Positions 16,325 to 23,572 of a DNA stretch of 64,000 nucleotides are shown here, in pieces. The notes under the pieces were generated by a model, which worked only from the letters and a program-made list of their open reading frames with translations, searched no databases and was not told the DNA's origin. Origin of the DNA: Gemmatimonadaceae bacterium (GTDB taxonomy: Bacteria; Gemmatimonadota; Gemmatimonadetes; Gemmatimonadales; Gemmatimonadaceae). The position numbers were made by a program, and so were the translations under genes. Every line of letters starts with the position of its first letter. The first letter of the stretch is position 1. The stretch covers positions 88,461 to 152,460 of the forward strand of contig DASYSS010000028.1 in the NCBI GenBank assembly GCA_036003045.1, in the 5' to 3' direction.

Positions 16325-16938
16325 GCGAGCTCGCGACGTACGTCCAACTCGGTTTCCGCCACATCGTCGACGTCGCGGCGATGGACCACATTCTGTTTCT
16401 CGTTGCGCTCGCGGCGATCTATCGCCCGCGCGACGTGCGGCAGGCGCTGTGGGTCATCAATGCGTTCACGATCGGGCACTCGGTGACGCTCGGCTTGGCG
16501 GTCACGGGGGTCGTGCACTTCCCGAGCGCGGTGATCGAATTCCTGATCCCGGTGACGATCGTCGCGACCGGCGTCGAGAATCTCATCGCCAGCGCGCGAC
16601 GGCGCGCCGGCATCCAGAGCCGGTATCGGCCCGTGTTCGCGGGCGTGTTCGGTCTCGTGCATGGCGCCGGCTTCGCCAACTACCTGGGCGCGATGTTCGT
16701 GACGCGCATCGCTCTGCCGTTGTTTGGATTCAACGTCGGGATCGAGCTCGGCCAGATCGTGATTCTCGGCGCGGCGGCGATCGTACTCGCAGCGATCGAT
16801 CTCGGCATCGACGCGGCGATCGCATTCTCGAAAGTGCCGAGCACGAGGTGGCCGGCGCTGCGCGTGCGGATCGTGGGCGTGTCGCTGCTCGTGGTTGCCG
16901 TCGCGTCCCGCTGGGCCGTGGAGCGAAGCCCGTGGTAG
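16321..16938 (+). CDS. HupE/UreJ-like integral membrane protein
   Basis: The 205-residue product has about six membrane spans. The N-terminal segment FRHIVDVAAMDHILFLVALAAIY and the GHSVTLGLA, GLVHGAGFA and FGFNVGIELGQ motifs with conserved His residues match the HupE/UreJ_2 group, whose characterised relatives are linked to nickel or cobalt handling. Metal transport here is an inference from the family. The start at 16321 is fixed by the ATGA overlap with the TPR gene. The next gene starts inside its last codons. Confidence 0.85.
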   Translation: MSELATYVQLGFRHIVDVAAMDHILFLVALAAIYRPRDVRQALWVINAFTIGHSVTLGLAVTGVVHFPSAVIEFLIPVTIVATGVENLIASARRRAGIQSRYRPVFAGVFGLVHGAGFANYLGAMFVTRIALPLFGFNVGIELGQIVILGAAAIVLAAIDLGIDAAIAFSKVPSTRWPALRVRIVGVSLLVVAVASRWAVERSPW

Positions 16939-17408
16939 CCGCGTTGCTTCTCGCGACCGCGCTCGCGGCGAGTCGGGGGGAGGCGGGCGGCTTCCATCCG
17001 CTGCACACGACGATGGCGGAGGTAACGATCGACCGGCCTCGAGGTACGCTGCGCATCGTCGTGCGTGTGTTCGCGGACGACTTCGGCGTCGCGCTCGGGG
17101 CAATGGGCACGAGCGGATCGTGGGACACGCGTGCCTCAGCCTACGTGCGCCGGGCCATCGCGGTCGTGGCCCACGCGCGGGAGCCGCTCGCCATGCGCGA
17201 TTGTGGGACGCGTCGCCAGGGCGATCTGCTCTGGCTCTGCGCTGAAGCGGCCATCCCCACCGAGCCGACGAATCGCCTCGCGCTTCGTGACCGGATGTTG
17301 TGCGAGCTGTTCGCGGACCAGATCAACGTTGTACGCGTGACCGATGGGGCAAAGACGCGAAGTATGCTGTACACGCGCGGCGACTCCGAGAAGCCGCTCG
17401 CGGACTGA
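16932..17408 (+). CDS. DUF6702-like secreted protein
   Basis: Starting at GTG 16932, which overlaps the HupE/UreJ stop, the product (158 residues) opens with a short hydrophobic signal (VVAALLLATALAASRGEAGG) and then FHPLHTTMAEVTID and LRIVVRVFADDFGVAL. This matches the small DUF6702 proteins often encoded beside HupE/UreJ-type genes. The family role is unknown; it should act outside the cytoplasmic membrane. Five Cys are likely in the mature part, including DCGTRRQGDLLWLC. It closes the cassette; no clear terminator follows. Confidence 0.7.
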   Translation: MVAALLLATALAASRGEAGGFHPLHTTMAEVTIDRPRGTLRIVVRVFADDFGVALGAMGTSGSWDTRASAYVRRAIAVVAHAREPLAMRDCGTRRQGDLLWLCAEAAIPTEPTNRLALRDRMLCELFADQINVVRVTDGAKTRSMLYTRGDSEKPLAD

Positions 17409-17598
17409 CCTCGCCGCGCAGTCGATCGATGCGAACGGCGCTGTGGCGCCCGGTGTCCGACCGTGCGTCGGACGTCGAACGTCAGATCCGACGCGTCGTG
17501 CCGAAAGCGCCGCGCATTAGGAAACGATGAACGCATATCGTCTTGCCACGCGGTGTCGGTAGTCATACGATTGAGGCCACTTCCGCCCAGGAACACAC

Positions 17599-18858
17599 AT
17601 GCGCCGTCAATCGCCGCGCTTCCTCCATCGGACAATGGCGTTGAGCGCCGCCGGGGCCATCGTCGCCGGCGCGGTGGCCTGCGGCAGCGATTCTGCCGGG
17701 CCGTCGTTTCCCGCCACACCTGCGGTCACGACGGCGTTGGCGACCGGGCAACAGTTCTCATGCGTCCTGACCACGGACGGCAAATCGTACTGCTGGGGTG
17801 ACAACCTCCGCGGGCAGCTCGGGGATTCGTCGTTCAACCCGGAGCTGGTGCCGACGCCGACGGCCGGCGGACATCAGTTCGTCGCGATCGCGGCGGGATA
17901 CTTCTCGGTCTGCGCGCTCGATCGAGGCGGCCGAGCTTGGTGTTGGGGCGACGACCCGACGCAGCCAGGGGTCCCGCTCAGCTATCGGACCGTTCCCGCG
18001 TCCGTCTCGGCGCCACATCCGTTCAAATCGATCACGGTCGGCGCCAAGTTCGGCTGCGGGCTCGACTCGGGGGGAGCGGCGTACTGCTGGGGGATCAATA
18101 CCCAAGGGCAGCTCGGTGTCGGCGACACGGTGCGCAGAACAGGCGCGACCGCGGTGAAGACCGGCGTCCGATTCGCCTCGCTGGTCGCCAACTTCTGGAG
18201 TGTCTGCGGCCTCACCGCCGACGGCGCCGCCTGGTGCTGGGGCGACAACACGTACGGAGAGCTCGGCACCGGCGACATGGTCCCGTCGAACGTGCCGCGC
18301 GCCGCCGCCGGGACGCTCAAGCTTCACAACCTGTCGAGCGGGCCGATCCACGAGTGCGCTCTGACCGATGGCGGTGCGGCACTGTGCTGGGGAAACAACG
18401 CGTCCGGACAACTGGGCGAGGGAACCGGCATGCAGCGACTCGCGCCGACGCCGGTCGTCGGAGGGATCATGTTCAGCGCCATTCGCAGCTCCCGAGTGAA
18501 TTCCATCTATTCGACGACGTGCGGCGTCACGTCATCGGGAGATGTCTACTGCTGGGGTTACGGATCCAAGGGGCAGCTGGCCGGCGCCCCAGCGACCTCC
18601 GCGTGCACACCATTCACGGCGGCCGGTGTCGTCAACCCCAATCCGACGACGTTCGTGTGCGACTACACCCCGGAGAAGATCGCCGGCATCTCGAACGTCG
18701 TCGCGCTCGACGTTGGACTCGAGCACATCTGCGCAATCGATGCCACGGCGCGACTGCTCTGCTGGGGCGATGGCGCGCACGGCGAGCTCGGAGACGGAAA
18801 CGGCGTCGCCGAAGCGACACCGGTCCTCGTCAAAGGCGGGCTGCCCGTCCCGCACTGA
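17599..18858 (+). CDS. RCC1-repeat beta-propeller lipoprotein
   Basis: The 419-residue product starts with a lipoprotein signal (lipobox AVAC near residue 28). It then carries seven RCC1-type blades, each with a C-x9-CWG pattern such as CVLTTDGKSYCWG, CALDRGGRAWCWG, CGLDSGGAAYCWG, CGLTADGAAWCWG, CALTDGGAALCWG, CGVTSSGDVYCWG and CAIDATARLLCWG. Most blades continue with the GQLG motif. The paired Cys in every blade suggest disulfide-stabilised blades in an exported, lipid-anchored propeller. RCC1-like propellers bind proteins or ligands; the partner is unknown. It is convergent with topA, only 15 bp apart. Confidence 0.85.
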   Translation: MRRQSPRFLHRTMALSAAGAIVAGAVACGSDSAGPSFPATPAVTTALATGQQFSCVLTTDGKSYCWGDNLRGQLGDSSFNPELVPTPTAGGHQFVAIAAGYFSVCALDRGGRAWCWGDDPTQPGVPLSYRTVPASVSAPHPFKSITVGAKFGCGLDSGGAAYCWGINTQGQLGVGDTVRRTGATAVKTGVRFASLVANFWSVCGLTADGAAWCWGDNTYGELGTGDMVPSNVPRAAAGTLKLHNLSSGPIHECALTDGGAALCWGNNASGQLGEGTGMQRLAPTPVVGGIMFSAIRSSRVNSIYSTTCGVTSSGDVYCWGYGSKGQLAGAPATSACTPFTAAGVVNPNPTTFVCDYTPEKIAGISNVVALDVGLEHICAIDATARLLCWGDGAHGELGDGNGVAEATPVLVKGGLPVPH

Positions 18859-18873
18859 CCTCGGGACGATCGG

Positions 18874-21354
18874 TCAGCCGGCGAGTGCCTCGGCGCTCTC
18901 CGGCTGGTCTTCCGTCGTCGGCGCGTCCCATTCGTTGCCGCACTTGAGGCATTTGCGGAAATCGCCGCGCGTCTTGTTGAACTTCATCTCCGCGCCGACG
19001 AAGCCGCACTCGGGACACTTCTCGTTCACGGGCTTGTTCCACGCGACGAAGTCGCAGTCCTCGTTCGCGCACGCGTAGAACGCGGTGCCGCGTTTGCGCG
19101 AGCGACGCTCCACGAGCTCACCGCCGTCCTTGGGACAGAACACTCCCGTGGGCAGAGAGCGTGTGCCGCGGCACTTCGGGAACGTGCTGCAGCCGAGGAA
19201 CTGGCCGCTGCGCCCCGTGCGGATCACCATCGGCGCGCCGCAGACGTGGCACTTGTGCTCCGTCATCACCGGCTTGGCTTTCTCGCCTTTGATCGGCCGT
19301 GTGTACTTGCACTTCTTCGGGTGATTCTCGCACGCGAGGAACGGCCCGAAGAAACCACCGCGCGGCTCGAGCTTGCCGCCGCACTCCGGGCAGCGCAGCT
19401 CGTGCACCTTCGACAGGTCGTAGGCCTCAGCGATGAGCGATGGCGCGTCCACTTTGTTGAGGCGTGCCGCGAATGGGGAGTAGAAATCCTTCAGCACTTT
19501 CTGCCAGCCGAGGTCGCCCTCTTCGACCTTGTCCAGCTCCTGTTCCATCTCCGACGTGAAGTCCACGTTGAAGATGTCCGGGAACTGCTTGACCATGACT
19601 TTCTCGACGCTCTCGCCCAGCTCCGTCGGGAAGAACCGGCGCTGGTTGAGCTCCACGTATCGCCGGTCGGCGAGCACGGAGATGATCGACGCGTACGTCG
19701 ACGGGCGGCCGATGCCGAGCCGCTCGAGCTCCTTGACGAGGCTCGCCTCGGAGAATCGCGGCGGCGGCTCCGTGAAGTGCTGGCTCGGCGTGATCGACTT
19801 GCACGGCACGCGCTCGCCGACTTCGACGACCGGGAGCGCCTGCTCGTCCTCGAGCGTCCGGTGCTCCCCGTCTTCGCGTCCCTCACGGTACAGAACGAGG
19901 AAGCCGTTGAACTTCACGATCGAGCCGGTGGCGCGGAACAGGTAGCCGCGGCGGCCGATGTCCGGCTGCGTCGGCGACAGGATGTCGAAGTCGACGGTCG
20001 TCGTGTCGAACACCGCCGGGGCCATCTGCGACGCCATGAAACGCTGCCAGATCAGGTTGTAGAGCTTGAACTGGTCGGGCGTCAGATATCGCTTCACCGC
20101 GTCGGGCCGGCGCGTCGGATCGGTCGGACGAATCGCTTCGTGGGCGTCCTGCGTGTTCTTCGATTTCGAGTCACCGTAGAGGCGCGGGGCGTCCGGCGCG
20201 TACTCCTGGCCGAACATCGTCCGCATGTAGTCGCGCGCCGCAAGCGCCGCGCTCTCCGCCACGCGCGTCGAATCCGTTCGCATGTACGTGACGAGACCGA
20301 CGCCGCCTTCGTCGCCGATTTCAATACCCTCGTAGAGATCCTGCGCGACGCGCATCGTCCGCTTCGAGCCCATCGACAGCTTCTTCGCCGCTTCCTGCTG
20401 CAGCGTCGACGTCGTGAACGGGGCCGAAGGATTCTTGCGGCGTTCGCGCCGTTTGACCTCTGTGACGTCGAACGTCTTGCGGCCGCTCAAGTCGGTGAGA
20501 ATGCGCTGCGCTTCCGCCTCGTTGGGAATCTCCGCCTTCTTGCCGTCGATGTGGTGCAGCTTGGCGGTGAACTCCTGGCCTTCCTTGGCGAGCAACGCTT
20601 CGATCGTCCAATACTCGACCGGCGTAAACGCGCGAATCTCGCGCTCGCGCTCGACAATCAGTCGCAGCGCGACGGTTTGGACGCGGCCAGCCGAGAGTCC
20701 TTTCTTGACGGTCTTCCAGAGCACCGGGCTCGCCTTGTAGCCCACGAGCCGGTCGAGCACGCGGCGGGCCTGCTGGGCCTCGACTTTCTTGGCGTCGATC
20801 TTTCCGGCGTTCTCGATCGCCCGCCGGACCGCGTCCTTCGTGATCTCGTGAAAGAGGACGCGCCTGATCGGCACGGCCGCGTCGCCCCGCTTCGGTTTGA
20901 TCTGCGTCGCCACGTGCGCGGCGATCGCCTCGCCTTCGCGGTCCGGGTCGGTCGCGATCAACACCTCGCGGCTTTCCTTCGCCGCGCTCTTGATCTCCGC
21001 GATCGTTTTTTCCTTGCCGGGAATCGGCACCAGCTCGGGCATGAAGCCCTTCTCGACGTCGATGCCGAGCTTCTTCTCGGGCAGGTCCATGATGTGGCCG
21101 ACCGTCGCCCGAACGCGGTAGCCGCGTCCAAGATACTTGCCGATCGTCTTGGCCTTCGTCGGCGACTCGACGATCACGAGCGAGCTGCCGCCCGCCGCAG
21201 CCGGTCCCTCGAAGTACTCGACGACCGCTTTCCCGCGCCGCGCGGCCGCCTTCGTGGTCGCCTTACGCTTGGCGGCACGCTTCGCGGAAGGGCGGCTCCC
21301 CGCCGCCCCGTTTGATGTCGATTTCACTCCTGGCGCACGCTTTCTCGTTGCCAT
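18874..21354 (-). CDS. topA: DNA topoisomerase I
   Basis: This type IA topoisomerase (826 residues) relaxes negative supercoils. A Lys/Ala-rich N-terminal tail (1-55) precedes the Toprim domain, which begins SLVIVESPTKAKTIGKYLG; DPDREGEAIAAH is the acidic metal site. The active-site Tyr357 lies in GLVTYMRTDSTR. The C-terminal part has four Cys4-type zinc modules, starting CPECGGKLEP, CHVCGAPM, CPKDGGELVE and CPECGFVG. All catalytic elements are intact. It follows a short smg gene by 11 bp; smg-topA adjacency is also known in other bacteria. Confidence 0.97.
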   Translation of the reverse strand: MATRKRAPGVKSTSNGAAGSRPSAKRAAKRKATTKAAARRGKAVVEYFEGPAAAGGSSLVIVESPTKAKTIGKYLGRGYRVRATVGHIMDLPEKKLGIDVEKGFMPELVPIPGKEKTIAEIKSAAKESREVLIATDPDREGEAIAAHVATQIKPKRGDAAVPIRRVLFHEITKDAVRRAIENAGKIDAKKVEAQQARRVLDRLVGYKASPVLWKTVKKGLSAGRVQTVALRLIVEREREIRAFTPVEYWTIEALLAKEGQEFTAKLHHIDGKKAEIPNEAEAQRILTDLSGRKTFDVTEVKRRERRKNPSAPFTTSTLQQEAAKKLSMGSKRTMRVAQDLYEGIEIGDEGGVGLVTYMRTDSTRVAESAALAARDYMRTMFGQEYAPDAPRLYGDSKSKNTQDAHEAIRPTDPTRRPDAVKRYLTPDQFKLYNLIWQRFMASQMAPAVFDTTTVDFDILSPTQPDIGRRGYLFRATGSIVKFNGFLVLYREGREDGEHRTLEDEQALPVVEVGERVPCKSITPSQHFTEPPPRFSEASLVKELERLGIGRPSTYASIISVLADRRYVELNQRRFFPTELGESVEKVMVKQFPDIFNVDFTSEMEQELDKVEEGDLGWQKVLKDFYSPFAARLNKVDAPSLIAEAYDLSKVHELRCPECGGKLEPRGGFFGPFLACENHPKKCKYTRPIKGEKAKPVMTEHKCHVCGAPMVIRTGRSGQFLGCSTFPKCRGTRSLPTGVFCPKDGGELVERRSRKRGTAFYACANEDCDFVAWNKPVNEKCPECGFVGAEMKFNKTRGDFRKCLKCGNEWDAPTTEDQPESAEALAG

Positions 21355-21365
21355 CTCGAATCTGT

Positions 21366-21602
21366 TCAGTGGACCGTCTGGTTTTGATCGCCGTCACCGC
21401 GCGACAGGTATCCGGCCCCCTCCATGAGGGAGCGAAGATCATCGAGCGCGATCCGTCCGTCGATCTGCACGAGTGCCCGTTCTATGATGTGCTCCAACTC
21501 GGCCGCATTCAGCGCGCCCGAGCCGCTCAGCGCCAACAGATGTCCCCACGCCTCGGGAGCGAAACGCCCCCGCTCGTGGGGTCCCAGCACGCGAAAACTC
21601 AT
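21366..21602 (-). CDS. smg: Short Smg/DUF494-like protein
   Basis: The 78-residue product matches the C-terminal part of Smg (DUF494): RVLGPHERGRFAPEAWGHLLALSGSGALNAAELEHIIERAL and then IALDDLRSLM. E. coli Smg has about 157 residues, so this copy lacks the N-terminal half. No in-frame extension is visible upstream of ATG 21602, so it is either a short natural form or a remnant. The function of Smg is not established. Its position just before topA matches gene order elsewhere and supports the call. Confidence 0.65.
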   Translation of the reverse strand: MSFRVLGPHERGRFAPEAWGHLLALSGSGALNAAELEHIIERALVQIDGRIALDDLRSLMEGAGYLSRGDGDQNQTVH

Positions 21603-21791
21603 CGAAATCGTTGCCCCGCTATCTCACCAGCCGAGACCCTCGCGGCCGCAGCCGGCGCGCAGTCCCGAAAGCACGAAGGGGAGGACACGCGATGCCCAAG
21701 CACCGCTCCCCGCCCCCATGGAATCCATCAATCCTTCGTTCACCCAACCTCAGGGACCGACGATCAGCCCTGCTGTCGCGGTAACGTAGAA

Positions 21792-22355
21792 TCACCTATA
21801 CGATGAGGCAAGTTCTGCCACTTGCTCTATAACCCTTTGCAGGCCATGTAGTTCCGTGTCTACCGTCTCGTCGGCCGCCTCATAGGCGGCCTTTCGCTCC
21901 CGGTATAGACGCTCGAGCTCGACAAGCGGCTCAGGCCTGGAAAGGAGTGGTCTGAGCGACCGATTAGGCCCTAAACGAGCCAGTGCTGTCGCAGGACGTA
22001 CTCTAAGGTATATGAGTCGTCCAGGGGGGCACAGCAGCGAAACGACCCCAGCATCACCAATCCAGCCTCCGCCCGGGGCCAAAATCATGTTCCCGACCAG
22101 CCGGAGCTCCTCAGTCAGCTCGCGTTCCTTTCGGCGAAAATAGCCCTCGCCCTCCTCGGCGAAGATCTGGCCGACGGAGCGTCCCTCTCGACGCTCGAGC
22201 TCCACGTCGAGGTCGAGAAACGGCCTTCCCAAACGCTCGGCGACCGCTGACCCGATCGTGGATTTTCCCGCGCCGGGAAGTCCGACGAGGATCACGTGCG
22301 GCTTGGACGGATCAGCTTCCGATGCGATCGGCGACGTGCGAAAGGTAGGCGTCAT
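21792..22355 (-). CDS. aroK: Shikimate kinase
   Basis: The product phosphorylates shikimate at the 3-hydroxyl in chorismate synthesis. The Walker A loop GLPGAGKST follows PHVILV; DLDVELERREGRSVGQIFAEEGEGYFR gives the shikimate-binding Asp and Arg and the conserved EG-FR element; LAPGGGW is the GGG shikimate loop. The lid Arg is in RPLL. I use ATG 22355 (MTPTFRTSP), inside the end of aroC by 44 bp; a longer frame reaching 22409 would overlap more. aroC-aroK overlap and shared direction show one transcription unit. Confidence 0.92.
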   Translation of the reverse strand: MTPTFRTSPIASEADPSKPHVILVGLPGAGKSTIGSAVAERLGRPFLDLDVELERREGRSVGQIFAEEGEGYFRRKERELTEELRLVGNMILAPGGGWIGDAGVVSLLCPPGRLIYLRVRPATALARLGPNRSLRPLLSRPEPLVELERLYRERKAAYEAADETVDTELHGLQRVIEQVAELASSYR

Positions 22356-23505
22356 GGTTGCGCCGCGTCTCTCCGAGCGAATCACCGCCGAACTTCTCCA
22401 GGAACGCATCAGCGATCACGAACGCCAACATTGCTTCCGCGATCACTCCCATCGCTGGAACGGCCGTCACATCGCTTCGCTCGGCGACGGCGGACGCCGA
22501 CTCTCCGCTCGCGACGTCCACGGTCGCCAGTGGGCGCATCAGGGTGCTGATCGGTTTCATCGCGACGCGGACGACCAACGGCTCGCCGGTCGTCATCCCG
22601 CCCTCGAGCCCGCCGGCGCGGTTGGTTCGACGCCTGACGTTGCCGGTGCGAGTGCGCCCCGGCGCGGGCTCGATCTCGTCGTGGACCTCGGCGCCGGTGA
22701 CGCGCGACGCCTGAAAGCCCATGCCGATCTCCACGCCCTTCACCGCGGGAATGGACATGATCGCCGCGCCGATGCGGCCGTCGAGCTTGCGGTCCCACGA
22801 CACGTGCGAGCCGAGTCCCACGGGAACGCCGTCGGCCACGACCTCGCAGATGCCGCCGAGCGTGTTACCGGCGCGCTTGATCTCGTCGATCCTCTCGATC
22901 ATCCGCCTCTCGGCGTCGGCGTCGAGCGTTCGCAATGGCGATTCGTCGGCGACGGCGTTGATGTCGCCCGGCATCTCCGCGGGGCGATTCGCATCGATGC
23001 CGCCGAGATGCGCGACGTGGCTGCCGATGCAAATGCCGAACTCGCGCAGGAATCGTTTGCAGATCGCCGCGGCGGCAACACGAGCCGTCGTTTCGCGCGC
23101 CGACGCGCGCTCGAGGATGTCTCTCGCGTCGTCGCGGTCGTACTTGAGGAGTCCCGTGAGATCGGCATGGCCCGGCCGCACGCGCGTCACGGCGCGTTTG
23201 CGGGGGACGCCCGGCTCGGCGTCGGGCGCGGGACTCATGATCTCTTCCCAGTTCTTCCAGTCACGATTGCGAATCAGCATGGCGATTGGCGAACCGATCG
23301 TCTCGCCCGCGCGGACGCCGGAGAGAAACTCGACGGCGTCCTTCTCGATCTGCATTCTGCGCCCGCGACCGTAGCCCTGCTGGCGGCGCGCGAGCTCGGT
23401 GTCGACGTCCCCCGAAAGCAGAGGCAGGCCCGCCGGCATTCCTTCCAGAATGCTCACGAGGGCCTGCCCATGCGATTCACCCGCGGTCGTAAAGCGTAGG
23501 GTCAT
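22312..23505 (-). CDS. aroC: Chorismate synthase
   Basis: The product (397 residues) converts 5-enolpyruvylshikimate 3-phosphate to chorismate with reduced FMN as cofactor. The N-terminus MTLRFTTAGESHGQALVSILEG is the first family signature with the conserved His. The segments LARRQQGYGRGRRMQIEKD and RPGHADLTGLLKYDRDDARDILERASARETTARVAA are the others. The GGMTTGEPLVVRVAMKP region near the C-terminus is also typical. It is the first gene of an aroC-aroK-smg-topA run on the minus strand. Confidence 0.97.
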   Translation of the reverse strand: MTLRFTTAGESHGQALVSILEGMPAGLPLLSGDVDTELARRQQGYGRGRRMQIEKDAVEFLSGVRAGETIGSPIAMLIRNRDWKNWEEIMSPAPDAEPGVPRKRAVTRVRPGHADLTGLLKYDRDDARDILERASARETTARVAAAAICKRFLREFGICIGSHVAHLGGIDANRPAEMPGDINAVADESPLRTLDADAERRMIERIDEIKRAGNTLGGICEVVADGVPVGLGSHVSWDRKLDGRIGAAIMSIPAVKGVEIGMGFQASRVTGAEVHDEIEPAPGRTRTGNVRRRTNRAGGLEGGMTTGEPLVVRVAMKPISTLMRPLATVDVASGESASAVAERSDVTAVPAMGVIAEAMLAFVIADAFLEKFGGDSLGETRRNHDAYLSHVADRIGS

Positions 23506-23572
23506 GCCGTGAATCTTAGCGCCCTACCTTCCTCCCGCGTGGCCGCGCGGAGCGCGGCCACTCAATTTTTCC

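Noticed and set aside
17465..17494. Hairpin GCGTCGGA/TCCGACGC as terminator of the DUF6702 gene
   Set aside because: The stem has only 8 bp with a 14-nt loop and no T-run follows.
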